DNA of 64,000 bases from an uncultured Prevotellaceae bacterium (GCA_902781315.1 CACZIT010000018.1:18452-82451); one strand, 5' to 3'; positions 23,401 to 32,434 are shown, numbered from the stretch's first letter. Program-made: numbers and translations. The notes: generated by a model from the sequence alone, not told the origin.

Positions 23401-25637
23401 ACCTTATTGGAGTGCAACTCCAGGCAGAACGGGTCGAGGCCGATCTTCTTCAGTCGCTTCTGCACCACCTCGAGGGCTGCCATTTTCTCGGCCACGAAGA
23501 GCACGCGGCGCCCGTGGAAGAGCGCGTTGGCAATCATGTTGGTAATGGTCTGGCTCTTGCCCGTTCCCGGAGGTCCGTAGAGGATGAAACTGCGACCTTC
23601 GCCCGACTCCACGACAGCCTCCATCTGCGACGAGTCTACGTCAACGGGGATGGCAAATTCATGCGGCTCAATGTTGAGGTCGATGAAGCGAGCATCGGTC
23701 TCGTCCTGTCCTTGAGTTTTCGCAGGAGCATCGGTCGGGCGTTCGCCCACCCAGTGCTTCTTAAAGAGACTTTCGATGATGGGCGAGCGGCGCATTTTGT
23801 CAGCATTACTGTGGATGTCGTTCCACATGACGAACTTGTTGAACGAGAACAGTCCGAGCATGGCTTCCTCGACAACATCCCAGCGTGGCTGGCTGGCCAG
23901 CTGGGCTCGTACGGTGCTCAGCGCACTGCGCACGTCGATGCCGCTCTCGTCTTCGGGCAGCGGCTGCAGCCCTTTCAGATCAATCTGATACTGCTGGCGC
24001 AGCATCTCTACGAGTGTGGTGTTGATGGTCATCTCCTCATCGCGGCGACGCACAATGTAGTTGTTGCCACTGCGGCGTATGAGGTCGACAGGCATGAGCA
24101 ACAGTGGGGCGTAGCGCGGTCGCACGCTCTTCTCGTTCTCATACCAGCGCATCAGGCCGAACACCATGAAGAGCGAATTGGCACCGTTTTCTTCCAACGC
24201 CGTGCGCGACTCGCGATAGAGGAATTTCTGGATGCTGATGAGTTCGTCGCTGGTGAGGTAGGCGTTCAGGCGGTTGTGCTTGATGTCCTCTGAGACCAGC
24301 TGCTGGAGTTCGTTCTTGTAGATGCGCGAGTCGTATATGCCGAACTCATCGGGCTGCAGGCGTTTCTGAGTGGGCACAGCCTGCATGGTATAGTCTTCAC
24401 GGTCGAAGATATGGTCTTCGAGCACGTCGATGTCGAAAGAAACGAACGGGATGCAGCGACGCCCCATGCGAATGTTCAGCAGGTTGTTGCGCAGTGAGAA
24501 GTCCAGTAGCTTTCGCTCCCAGATTTGTTGGCGGGTGACGCCCTGCTCCTGCTTGTTGGCTCCCAAGTCTACGGTGCGCATCTCGCGCAGCTCGGTCGTG
24601 GCCTGCTCATGCTCCATTCCCACGTTTTGCCAGATGCCATCGACCTTCATGGGAAGCGGTCGGATGCCCTCCATGCGGCAACGGTAGATGTCGCAGAACA
24701 GCACGAACTTTGCCTGGTCGGCTGCGAGGTGATGTTCGCCCATCTCTACGGCTTTCTCGAAGGCTACGGCCTCACTGCTGGTCAGTGCCGTGGCCTCGAC
24801 CACCACCATCTGGCTGATGCCGTTGGCTGTGGCCTTCGAAAGGAACGACCAGTCGTCGCTGACGCTGTATGGTGCATACTGGTCGACAAGCCAGCAACCC
24901 ACGTACATATGGCCCTGCTGCAACACCAGCAAGGGATGCAGACCGCAGGCTTCGAGCACTGAGGCAAAGAGCATGGAGAGGTCCATGCAGGTGCCCAGTT
25001 TCTCTTCGAGCACACGATCGGCCAACCGCACACGCTGTCCTGTCTTTTCGTAGCTGGCCGGTGGAGCCGAATAGACCAGTCCTTCGCTTCGCAATGCCTC
25101 ATAGACGGCTGCCACCTGCGCCCTGACCCGGTTGGGATCCTGCGTCTGGTATTCGTCGAGGGCCGAACTGCCTGTGAGTTTCTCCAACACTGCTGCAGCA
25201 TTCATCTTCACCCGCGACAGCTGCGGAGCATTCGGTGTGACGAAAGCTCCCAGAATCTCCGGACGCACGCCCACTCCCGGCCATTCGTCGAAGGCCAGCA
25301 GACGCAGCGGGAATGTGAGTTGGGTGTCGCCCACGGCGAGGGTGAAAGCCGTTTCGACGCTCTCGGTCAGTTCGCGCAGTTTGTCGAGATCGGGCTTCAC
25401 GTCGAGGTCGGTCACGCGCAGCGTCATGCCAGCCGGCACGCTGTCGAGCACACTCTCGGCTGTGGCAATCAGCTCGCCGCTCACTATCACGTGAACCTCG
25501 CGCCAGTCGTCGGCTGTAGGGTTGGTGATTTCAACAAATTCCAGACATTTCTGTCCTCCCATCGTCATGGCATAGTTCAGACAGGGCAGAAACTCCACCT
25601 TTATGTTCTTCGGGTCAATAGGATTGCTGGTGTTCAT
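20412..25637 (-). CDS. DUF4011-superfamily I helicase-nuclease protein with transglutaminase-like domain (anti-phage type)
   Basis: This 1741-residue cytoplasmic protein has these parts in order. A transglutaminase-like region (about 160-260) has GTCMDLS and GHMYVGCWLV. DUF4011 (about 370-520) carries RQQIWERKLLDFSLRNNLLN. A superfamily I helicase has Walker A YGPPGTGKSQTITN (about 690), Walker B FDIVCFDEASQMP and VGDPKQMPP (about 1205-1235), NVQGDERDVILFSVGYGP and LNVAVSRARYEMMVFS (about 1395-1445). An MTES_1575/Vsr-like nuclease-fold region follows (about 1480-1580, FKIDLAVIDPKD). A DUF3320-type C-terminus ends it. From memory, DUF4011-helicase-Vsr proteins have been reported as the single-gene anti-phage system Hhe; that match is by architecture only. 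It starts 24 bp after GH43, perhaps in one transcript. Confidence 0.87.
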   Translation of the reverse strand: MNTSNPIDPKNIKVEFLPCLNYAMTMGGQKCLEFVEITNPTADDWREVHVIVSGELIATAESVLDSVPAGMTLRVTDLDVKPDLDKLRELTESVETAFTLAVGDTQLTFPLRLLAFDEWPGVGVRPEILGAFVTPNAPQLSRVKMNAAAVLEKLTGSSALDEYQTQDPNRVRAQVAAVYEALRSEGLVYSAPPASYEKTGQRVRLADRVLEEKLGTCMDLSMLFASVLEACGLHPLLVLQQGHMYVGCWLVDQYAPYSVSDDWSFLSKATANGISQMVVVEATALTSSEAVAFEKAVEMGEHHLAADQAKFVLFCDIYRCRMEGIRPLPMKVDGIWQNVGMEHEQATTELREMRTVDLGANKQEQGVTRQQIWERKLLDFSLRNNLLNIRMGRRCIPFVSFDIDVLEDHIFDREDYTMQAVPTQKRLQPDEFGIYDSRIYKNELQQLVSEDIKHNRLNAYLTSDELISIQKFLYRESRTALEENGANSLFMVFGLMRWYENEKSVRPRYAPLLLMPVDLIRRSGNNYIVRRRDEEMTINTTLVEMLRQQYQIDLKGLQPLPEDESGIDVRSALSTVRAQLASQPRWDVVEEAMLGLFSFNKFVMWNDIHSNADKMRRSPIIESLFKKHWVGERPTDAPAKTQGQDETDARFIDLNIEPHEFAIPVDVDSSQMEAVVESGEGRSFILYGPPGTGKSQTITNMIANALFHGRRVLFVAEKMAALEVVQKRLKKIGLDPFCLELHSNKVTKSHLLRQLQSTLELTRIKTPEAYEQASKELFAKRQELSGYIQLLHKKQPSGLSLYDCICRYESIEGAAIQPSAHFVESLTAEKLQAAAEKIETLDTVFAITGPVARHQLQGLNIYDPSQQAQTQIADWLQQLSQQVETTDGLIDALNANASFKQPHSLNGARWAIELVSKYETLTSKYSEAILSQDPQLLRNQWTQAVGKWFLPRFFAKRTFMKGLRAFRADMGEGDVETLFNQLDALRQQLREGGLSAMPTLPPAAVQACRSLLQGVEKIKPLCDFDDENFATIKRLIPQWQQALGGSRDWAQWCIRKRELQQLHLEKVVDFMNHESTSAHAAAQAMLKGTYRHMALQIVDSEPQLQMFNGLLFEDAIAKYRDMAKQFQELTKKMLYCKLAANVPSQSLKPTAITELGILKRYIATNGRGATIRHIMDQIPTLLPKLCPVMLMSPISVAQFIDLDLPPFDIVCFDEASQMPTSEAVGAIARGKALICVGDPKQMPPTSFFATNAVDEEEADVDDMESILDDCITLSLPARYLTWHYRSRHESLIAFSNAQYYESKLYTFPSVDDRASKVQLIPVDGTYDYGRTRCNRAEAEAIVKEVVRRLSDDELAKRSIGIVSFSKVQQNLIEDLLTDELAKHADLERKAYDVEEPIFIKNLENVQGDERDVILFSVGYGPDKTGKVSMNFGPLNNAGGERRLNVAVSRARYEMMVFSTLKPEQIDLRRSSAQGVAGLKAFLEFARNGRMAVSASQVKKPQDGADIIPAVADEIRKLGYQVDTAVGRSAFKIDLAVIDPKDSQNYLLGIICDGTRYYETKTERDREICQPGVLEGLGWKLLRLWSVDWLMNKEAVVDRIRKALEGKDVQKVQEAAPKVQVASQTPNPSTQNATPLPFAVSKSEIINEQEVTMSPALQRSFQKNSGNVSNMSEDDIKEYARFIIRQQLAVPLDDMKRQFARELGYSRRNKQTDLALELAVATLIDSGELTEKDGNITSVAES

Positions 25638-25661
25638 TATTCTTGCTGGTTAAAGATATGA

Positions 25662-28600
25662 CTATTTTTTCTGATAAATCTTGAAATAATCGAAGGTGGC
25701 TGATGCCTCATTGTCGGTGTAGGTGACTTGGAAAAGTCCCACCTTCACTCGGTCAGGCATCTGCATCTCTACGGGCGAGCCTGTGGTTTCGGTCCACTGC
25801 TGCCCGTCGCTGCTGGTACGAATGGTGAACGTGTTGCCGCAGCGTTCTATCATCAGCCACGGGTCGTACTGCCAACCGTTGCCGCGCGGGAACTGTGGGC
25901 GCCGGCCGTGGTGAGAAACCGTGGTGAGCATGTTGCCGCAGTTGTAGTTGGGGAAGATGCCCATCTGGACGATCTGCTGGTTCTGCTGATCGGTGTCGTC
26001 GAGCACCATCAGTCCGCCCTCGTTGTAGCTGGGTGTGCGCCGGCGGTCGCGGCCCGTGAGGTCGCTTAGGTGGCAGACGGCCACGAAGTCGCCCGTCACT
26101 TCCTCGGACTTCATTGGACCGTTCTCAGCCGTGAAGGCGTTGAAGTTGCGACCGCTGGAGGTGAGGGTCAGCCCCTCTGCATCTTCCGAGGCAAGGGGAG
26201 TTTGAATGGTGAAAGCCTCTGGTGAGGTGCTGACGGTTTTCTTGGCAATCTTCCTGACGGTTTTCTCGCCCAGATTGGCAATGGTTTGGATGGTGTATTT
26301 GCCGGGCTTGGGCAGCGTGATGAGTGTTTGCCCACTCTGCAGGGAGTATTCGTTCAGGCAGACGGCCGTCATCTTGTTGAAGCCAGGCTGAATCGGCTTT
26401 CCTTCCTTGTCGACGAGTTTCGCGCTGAGCAGCGTCGGTGTGAGCGCTTCCACTTCGAGGCGGGCACCCTTCAGTTCCTGCTTGGCAGCCTTTGCCTGTA
26501 GCTTCTCGGCAGCAGCAAGGTCGTAGTCGAGGGGCTGGCTGAAGCGCTGTGCCACCTCTTCGGCCGAAATGGCGCGGTCGAAGACGTTGAGCGCGTGCAG
26601 ATAGCCGTTGAACGGGTTGTTGCCTTCGAAGGAAGCACCGAGCTGTATGTAGCGACCGGGCTTCAGCACGAGCATCATGTTCTTTTCCGACACCTGCCGG
26701 CCGTTCAGGTAGTGGCGCTCCATGTAGCCGTCGTAGGTGACGACCCAGTGCTGCCACTCGCCTTCGTGCTCCTTGACGAGCGGCGAACCGCTGTTCTCGA
26801 ACGACGCGTTGTGCATAACGAGACCGTTCTGCGGGTCAGAGCCGTTGCAGAGTTCCACGGTCGAGAGGTCGTGGCGGTCGGGAATGAGTTGCACGATGCA
26901 CTCGTTGCGGTCCACTTCGGGGTTCAGCACCCAAGCCTCCACGGTGTAGGGCGCGCTGTAGTTCATGCAGGCGGGCAGGCCGCGGTCGCTGCGGAACGAC
27001 TGCGAGCCCGTGAAGTGGAAAGCTGGGCGTCCGTCGCGCAGTTCGGTCATGACACTGGCACCGGTGAAGGTCAGGGCGGGCTGCGACACAGTTGCAACTG
27101 ACGAGACCAGCTCGCTGACGCGGGTGCCTATGGGGTAGTCCTTGGCATTGAGGCTGACGATGGGAGCCTCGCTGCCTGTGCAGCCTGAGCCTACTCCCTG
27201 CCCCTCCCTGAAGGGAAGGGTGAAGAGCGAGGCGTGGCGCTGCTTCCAAGCGTTTTGGGTGGGTTGCGACGATGCCGGAACGTCCGAGGAAGGCTCGGCA
27301 TAGACCTTCACATTCCAGATGCCGCCGAAGTGGCCGTTCATCTCGCGGCCAGTCACCCAGATGCGCAGGTAGCGGGCCTTGCAGCGCCCTGCGTCGATTA
27401 TCGGCGAACCGGGCTGCGTGTTCTGGGTGTGGTCGGCGTAGAGCGTCCAGTGCTCGCCGTCGGCGGAGGTTTCTATCTTGTATTGATAATAGAACGTGGC
27501 AAACTCAAACTGCGTCTGTACCTCCTGAAATTCGCGCTCGCTACCGAGGTCGATTTGCAGGTAGTCCTCGCCGTGGCAGGTGGCGGGCCGCCAGAGCGTG
27601 GCGTTGTTGTCGTCGGTGGCATAGGCGGGACGGAAGTCGTCGCTGTAGTAGCTGCTCGCCGTGGTCTTGGCCTGATAGGCGAGGTTCTCCCTCACGGGCA
27701 TATTGCGCACCGAGCGCGGCAGCACGCCGTCGTGGGTGGGGACGACCTTCTCAATCTTACCGTCCGGGGTGAAGTGCAGCTCGTCGATGCAAATCTGGCG
27801 GTTGAAGCCATGCGTAGCCTGCGGGATGTTGTGGCGATGGTAGACGATGTAGTACTCGTCGCCATCCTGCAGGATGCTGTGATGGCCGGGGCCGTGCACG
27901 GTCTGGTCGTCGTTGGTCTCGAGGATGCAGCCCTGATACTCGTAGGGACCCATCGGGCCCGTGGTGCTCGTGGCATACTGCACGCGGTAGGTGTGGTCGT
28001 GGCACGAGCCTGACGAGTAGGTGAAGTAGTAGATGCCATCCTTCTTGAACACGAAGGGAGCCTCGAAGAAATCCTTCACCTCGGTATTGGGGATGAGTTT
28101 CTTGTCGGCAAACGACTTCATGTCAGGATTGAACTTCGCCACGCCACAGCCGAAGCCGTCGTAGATGCCCCACGTGCCGAAGTAGATGTATATCTCGCCG
28201 TCGTCGTCCTGGAAGGTCTGTCCGTCGAGCGTGATGGCATTATGGACGAAGCGATCCTCGACGAGCACGGCATCAGGGTCGCCCAGCACGTTCTGCCAGG
28301 GGCCGAGCGGCGTGGAACCAACACCCTCGTGCAGCACGCATGGCTCGCAGTAGAAGTAGCGGTAGAGACCGTCCTTGGTCTGCATCACGTCGGGTGCCCA
28401 TACCACTTCGGTCGTTGGCCAGTCCATCAGGTGGTTGGTCCAGGAGCGGAAGTCCTTCGATGTCCAGACTTGGGCAGGGCCGTAGCCGTTGCCCGTGCCG
28501 TCGGTGGTGGCGTAGAGATAGTAGGTGTCGCCGAACTTCTTGATGGTGGGGTCGGCGAAGTAGCCGGGAATGAAGGGGTTGCCGGCGCCAGGGGTATTCC

Positions 28601-28745
28601 AATGGGCGGGCTGCTGTTGGGGCTGCTGTTGGGGCTGCTGTTGGGGCTGCTGTTGGGGCTGCTGTTGGGGCTGCGATGAGATCGCAGCAAACACGACAGG
28701 TGATGCCGACAGCAGGGTGAGAAGGGAGAGAAGGGCTTTTTTCAT
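25662..28745 (-). CDS. Multidomain glycoside hydrolase family 43 enzyme, secreted
   Basis: I chose the ATG at 28745 (MKKALLSLLTLLSAS signal; 1027 residues) over the longer frame. After the signal comes a PQQQ tract of five 12-bp units (28615-28675), which could vary in length in frame. The GH43 five-bladed propeller (about 45-330) shows the catalytic base in GYFADPTIKKFGDTYYLYA, WAPDVMQ, and the likely acid Glu in FFEAPFVFKKDGIYYF. An F5/8-type CBM32 (about 350-490) follows, then a linker holding a hairpin-repeat insert (508-519). A LamG-type domain (about 555-720) and a C-terminal concanavalin-like domain (about 850-1027) complete it. Substrates are probably arabinose- or xylose-containing plant glycans; this cannot be fixed from sequence. 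It lies 57 bp after the M1 aminopeptidase gene. Confidence 0.9.
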   Translation of the reverse strand: MKKALLSLLTLLSASPVVFAAISSQPQQQPQQQPQQQPQQQPQQQPAHWNTPGAGNPFIPGYFADPTIKKFGDTYYLYATTDGTGNGYGPAQVWTSKDFRSWTNHLMDWPTTEVVWAPDVMQTKDGLYRYFYCEPCVLHEGVGSTPLGPWQNVLGDPDAVLVEDRFVHNAITLDGQTFQDDDGEIYIYFGTWGIYDGFGCGVAKFNPDMKSFADKKLIPNTEVKDFFEAPFVFKKDGIYYFTYSSGSCHDHTYRVQYATSTTGPMGPYEYQGCILETNDDQTVHGPGHHSILQDGDEYYIVYHRHNIPQATHGFNRQICIDELHFTPDGKIEKVVPTHDGVLPRSVRNMPVRENLAYQAKTTASSYYSDDFRPAYATDDNNATLWRPATCHGEDYLQIDLGSEREFQEVQTQFEFATFYYQYKIETSADGEHWTLYADHTQNTQPGSPIIDAGRCKARYLRIWVTGREMNGHFGGIWNVKVYAEPSSDVPASSQPTQNAWKQRHASLFTLPFREGQGVGSGCTGSEAPIVSLNAKDYPIGTRVSELVSSVATVSQPALTFTGASVMTELRDGRPAFHFTGSQSFRSDRGLPACMNYSAPYTVEAWVLNPEVDRNECIVQLIPDRHDLSTVELCNGSDPQNGLVMHNASFENSGSPLVKEHEGEWQHWVVTYDGYMERHYLNGRQVSEKNMMLVLKPGRYIQLGASFEGNNPFNGYLHALNVFDRAISAEEVAQRFSQPLDYDLAAAEKLQAKAAKQELKGARLEVEALTPTLLSAKLVDKEGKPIQPGFNKMTAVCLNEYSLQSGQTLITLPKPGKYTIQTIANLGEKTVRKIAKKTVSTSPEAFTIQTPLASEDAEGLTLTSSGRNFNAFTAENGPMKSEEVTGDFVAVCHLSDLTGRDRRRTPSYNEGGLMVLDDTDQQNQQIVQMGIFPNYNCGNMLTTVSHHGRRPQFPRGNGWQYDPWLMIERCGNTFTIRTSSDGQQWTETTGSPVEMQMPDRVKVGLFQVTYTDNEASATFDYFKIYQKK
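27187..27220 (-). repeat. In-frame hairpin repeat in the GH43 linker
   Basis: The unit (GAGCCTACTCCCTGCCCC, TCCC, TGAA, GGGAAGGG on the plus strand) reads TLPFREGQGVGS on the coding strand, in the same orientation and frame as the dgt, protease-linker and GH95 copies. It lies between the CBM32 and LamG domains. Confidence 0.75.
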
Positions 28746-28802
28746 ATTGAGCGGGGCTGTTGCTGCTTTAGTTTTTTGATAATATAGCACTTTGTTGCCT
28801 TG

Positions 28803-31304
28803 TTATTTTGTCAAAAAGTACGCCGTTTCCTTCAGTTTGTTCATCAGAGCAGGCGAGAGCGTGGGGTGGGCGGCTATCCACGAGCGCACGGTCGCTTTGG
28901 CCTCGTCGCTGTGATGACCGCTCAGCAGAGCGTCCAGCCAGTCGCTGGGGAAGAAGATGTCGCCCGTGCGCTGTACGTCTTCCAGCGCGTCGAGTCCCGG
29001 TGTCAGGTAGCGGTTGCTCAGCGGCTCGCGCGACGGGTCGTTCAGCAGCGCCAGCAGCGATGCTGCCCAGGGCTCCACGCGGCGGTTCTCAGCCTTCAGC
29101 AGTTCGTTGAACAGTTCCTGTTGCACCTGCTGGTCGGGGTTGCAGGCCCGCGAGATAAAGTCGAACTCCCTTTGTTCGTCGGCATTGGTCAGTCGACTGC
29201 TCTGCGTGTTCAGGATTTGTTTCCACTGATCTGGGCGCATGATGGCGAGATGATAGGCCATGCGCGTGTAGTCGCGCTCTTCCAGCAGGCTGCTGCCTTT
29301 TTCTTTCCAAAGCGTGTATATCTGGTCGAGAATACTCTTCGACGTGGCCGTGGTCGACAGCATGCGCAGCAGTTGCTGGCGCACGCTGGTCAGCATGTGT
29401 TGCTGGGCGTGGTTGAAGAGCGTATATTCGGCGAAGCTGCGCTCTTCGGCTGGCACTTCGGTGATGACGCGTCGGATATAGTTGCACACGGTTGTTGCCA
29501 CCAGCGGGTTCTCCTCCTGCGCCAGATAGGTGATGAGCGTGCCCAGCAGCCAAGAGGCGGTGGTGTTGCCCATCAGGTAGTTTTCGTAGAGCGTCATCAG
29601 GGCAGCCTGCCTGTACAGTGCGTTCTGCTCGGTCTGGCAGGTGAAGCCCAGGAAGAGCAGCGTGTTGTCGTCGCAGGTGAAGCGCCCATAGCCCATTCCG
29701 TCGAGATTCGGGATGACCAGCGGCTGGCGTCGCGAGTCGCTGGCGGCCGACACGGCAGGCACTACTACCTGCTTCTCGGCGGCAAACACGCTCACCTCGT
29801 CGGTGCGGAATCCCTGTGGCTGTCGGGCGTCGGTGGTGACCACACCGAGCGAGAAGTCCTGTTTCCACACCAGTTGGCGGTGGAAGGGATCCTGCTGCGT
29901 CACGATGATGCTGCCGTCCTGCTGTCGTTCGCAGTTGATGGTGGGCAGTCCTTTCTGCTTCACCCACACGTCGCTGAACGACTGTGCGTTATGCTCCGGC
30001 CTCACCTGGTCCAGCTCACCCACGAGGTCGTCCCACGTGGCGTTGCCGTAGGCATATTTCCGCAGATAGCTCTGCAGTCCCTGCCGCAGCGCCTCTTCGC
30101 CCTTCAGCAGTTCCAGCTGCCGCATCATGATGGGGGCCTTGTGGTAGATGATGTTGCCATAGAGCAGGCTGGCCTGGTTCAGGTTCTCCAGCGGCTGCTG
30201 AATGGGGTGGGTGCCCTCGGTACGGTCGGTGGCCAGTGCGGCAGCATAGTGGGCACGCAGGAAGGCCAGATCGTGGTTCACGTCGGGGAATTGCTCGCGC
30301 GATATTTTGTCGGCCATGAAGTTGGCAAACACCTCTTTCGTCCATACGTCGTCGAACCAGCGCATCGTCACCAGGTCGCCAAACCACATATGGGCTGTCT
30401 CGTGGGCGATGAGGTTCAGCCGGTTCAGTTCCTCGTCGGGCGTGGGCTGCTGGCCCAGGAAGATGCGGCGGTCAGTAAACTGTATGCAGCCCGGATGCTC
30501 CATGCCACCGAACTGATAGCCCGGCAGCACCACGAAGCCGTACTGTTCAAACGGATAGCGTATGTTCGTGTACTGCTCCATCCATCGCAGCGACAGTGCC
30601 ACCTGGTCGAATACCACGGGCAGCTGCGCCACCTTCTTCGGGTCGGTTTCGCGGTAGAGGGCCGTCAGTTCGCGACCGTCGCGCATGGCCTTCTGCACCT
30701 GAAATCGTCCGGCCGTGAAGGAGAATAGATAGGTAGGGATGGGCTTCTGCGTCTGGTTCCAGATGCTGGTCCAACCCTCGGGCAGATGCAGCTTCAGCAG
30801 GAACTGCGCTTTCAGGTCGGGTTGGTCGAAGCAGGGGAACACCGAGCGTGCGTGGTCGGGCACAAACAGCGTGTACAGGTAGTCGTCGCTGCGATTCAAA
30901 GCCTTGTCGCCACTGCGTCCTATCACCTCGACGATGTTCTCGCCCTCGCGTAGATAGCGCTTCGGAATGACGATGTGCTCGTCGCGCAGGACCGTTTTCA
31001 CACCCTTGCCGTTCACGCCGATCACCTTTTCCAACTGCTCGGCCGAGCCTTGGAAATCCAGTTGCAGGTCCTCGTCGCCCGTCCACGTGAAGCGCATGAT
31101 CTCAGAGAACGTCACCGCCATTTCTTTCCTTTCGGGGATGGTGAACGTCAGTTGATAGTGGATGTCGCTGATGTGGGCAGCGCGGTAGTCGGCCAGTGCT
31201 TTCGACACACCAGCCTCGGTCGTCACGGCCTGTGCGCACAGGCTGCTCAGCAGCAGCCACGTCGTCAGCCCCAACGACACGAAGAATCGTATTTTCAGTT
31301 TCAT
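28803..31304 (-). CDS. M1 family aminopeptidase, exported
   Basis: The 833-residue zinc aminopeptidase has a signal peptide (ends SLCAQA). It shows the N-terminal beta domain, the exopeptidase motif as GGMEHPG (a variant of GAMEN), and HETAHMWFGDLVTMRWFDDVWTKE, the HExxH-18-E zinc site (about residues 300-325). The C-terminal helical domain is complete. It releases N-terminal amino acids from peptides, probably in the periplasm. The -7 box TAACTTCG ends only 4 nt before the ATG, so the transcript may be leaderless. The GH43 and helicase genes follow closely and may be cotranscribed. Confidence 0.93.
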   Translation of the reverse strand: MKLKIRFFVSLGLTTWLLLSSLCAQAVTTEAGVSKALADYRAAHISDIHYQLTFTIPERKEMAVTFSEIMRFTWTGDEDLQLDFQGSAEQLEKVIGVNGKGVKTVLRDEHIVIPKRYLREGENIVEVIGRSGDKALNRSDDYLYTLFVPDHARSVFPCFDQPDLKAQFLLKLHLPEGWTSIWNQTQKPIPTYLFSFTAGRFQVQKAMRDGRELTALYRETDPKKVAQLPVVFDQVALSLRWMEQYTNIRYPFEQYGFVVLPGYQFGGMEHPGCIQFTDRRIFLGQQPTPDEELNRLNLIAHETAHMWFGDLVTMRWFDDVWTKEVFANFMADKISREQFPDVNHDLAFLRAHYAAALATDRTEGTHPIQQPLENLNQASLLYGNIIYHKAPIMMRQLELLKGEEALRQGLQSYLRKYAYGNATWDDLVGELDQVRPEHNAQSFSDVWVKQKGLPTINCERQQDGSIIVTQQDPFHRQLVWKQDFSLGVVTTDARQPQGFRTDEVSVFAAEKQVVVPAVSAASDSRRQPLVIPNLDGMGYGRFTCDDNTLLFLGFTCQTEQNALYRQAALMTLYENYLMGNTTASWLLGTLITYLAQEENPLVATTVCNYIRRVITEVPAEERSFAEYTLFNHAQQHMLTSVRQQLLRMLSTTATSKSILDQIYTLWKEKGSSLLEERDYTRMAYHLAIMRPDQWKQILNTQSSRLTNADEQREFDFISRACNPDQQVQQELFNELLKAENRRVEPWAASLLALLNDPSREPLSNRYLTPGLDALEDVQRTGDIFFPSDWLDALLSGHHSDEAKATVRSWIAAHPTLSPALMNKLKETAYFLTK

Positions 31305-31308
31305 GCTG

Positions 31309-31316
31309 CGAAGTTA
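31309..31316 (-). promoter_or_regulatory. Probable -7 box of the M1 aminopeptidase gene
   Basis: TAACTTCG differs from TAnnTTTG at one position and lies 4 nt before the ATG at 31304. It is another case where transcription would start at the start codon. Confidence 0.45.
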
Positions 31317-31361
31317 CAAAAAAAAGTTGGTATCACACCTTAATATTAATAACTTTTTTCG

Positions 31362-31369
31362 TAATTTTG
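31362..31369 (+). promoter_or_regulatory. -7 box of the GH43-like gene
   Basis: TAATTTTG lies 27 nt before the ATG at 31397, facing away from the M1 gene. The -33 region is weak. Confidence 0.55.
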
Positions 31370-31396
31370 TGCGCAAGAAACCATTAAGCAAGCAAC

Positions 31397-32434
31397 ATGA
31401 AACAAACATTCTTGACTATCATCGCATTGCTCTGCCTCGCTGCCACCAGTCAGGCAGAGCCGTCCGGCACGCAGAAGCGCAAGCAGGGACAGTGGACTGA
31501 GATTCGCAACGGCGACGTGTGGACCGACACCGACGGCAACCTCGTGCAGGCCCATGCGCCTGGCTTCCTCAAACTGGGCAAGACGTGGTACATGGTGGGC
31601 GAGGACCGTGCCCACTCCTGGAATCCCGACGTCAACCTCTATGCCTCGGAAGACCTCCAGCACTGGCGGTTCGTGAAGAAAATCATCCAGAACTTCGTCA
31701 CTTCGCCCGACCTGGGACGCCGCCGCATGATAGAGCGCGCCAAACTGCTTTACAACGAGAAGACGCAGAAGTACGTCGTCTGGTGCCACTGGGAGTCGCG
31801 CAACTACGCTGCCTCTGAAGCCGCCTGCTTCCAGAGCGACTCCATCGACGGCAACTACCAGCTCGTCTGGTCGGGCAGGCCGATGGGCATCAAGAGCCGC
31901 GACTGCAATGTGTTTGTCGATGACGACGGCACGGCCTACTTCATCTCCACTACCGAGGAGAACACCAACCTCGGCCTCTTCCGGCTTTCCGACGACTACC
32001 TGACACCCGTCAGCCACACGCCGCTCTTCGAGGGTGAGCGCCGCGAGGCACCGGCCATCGTACGCGTGCCGGCTGCCGTGAAGGGCGAGCGCGGCCTCTA
32101 TTTCATGTTCAACTCGGCCTGCTCGGGCTGGGCACCCAACCAGTGCAAGATGTCCTACACCCACGACCTCACCACGGGTTGGCAGCCCCTGCGCAACATC
32201 GGCGACTCCGTGGCCTACCGCACGCAGGCCGCCGCCGTGCTCGTCATACGCGGCACCCGCCAGACCACCTATCTCTACGTGGGCGACCGCTGGATGGATC
32301 CCGACCTGCCCCACTCGAAGACCATCATCTTCCCCATCACCTTCCAGGGCACCGAATGCCAGTTCCACTACTGCGAACGCTTCCTCATCAATTTCGAGAC
32401 AGGCGAGTGGAAGGAAGTGAAAAGTGAAGAGTGA
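31397..32434 (+). CDS. GH43-like secreted beta-propeller protein
   Basis: The 345-residue product has a signal peptide (ends AATSQA). A five-bladed propeller like GH43 subfamilies acting on galactose-containing glycans follows. Visible blocks are VQAHAPGFLKLGKTWYMVGED, NPDVNLYASEDLQHW, ERAKLLYNEKTQKYVVWCHW, SRDCNVFVDDDGTAYF, EAPAIVRV and MDPDLPHSKTIIFPI. The conserved acidic residues (Asp in NVFVDDDG, Glu in REAPAI) are present, so activity is likely, but the specificity is not known. It stands alone, divergent from the M1 gene. No inserted repeat is present. Confidence 0.78.
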   Translation: MKQTFLTIIALLCLAATSQAEPSGTQKRKQGQWTEIRNGDVWTDTDGNLVQAHAPGFLKLGKTWYMVGEDRAHSWNPDVNLYASEDLQHWRFVKKIIQNFVTSPDLGRRRMIERAKLLYNEKTQKYVVWCHWESRNYAASEAACFQSDSIDGNYQLVWSGRPMGIKSRDCNVFVDDDGTAYFISTTEENTNLGLFRLSDDYLTPVSHTPLFEGERREAPAIVRVPAAVKGERGLYFMFNSACSGWAPNQCKMSYTHDLTTGWQPLRNIGDSVAYRTQAAAVLVIRGTRQTTYLYVGDRWMDPDLPHSKTIIFPITFQGTECQFHYCERFLINFETGEWKEVKSEE

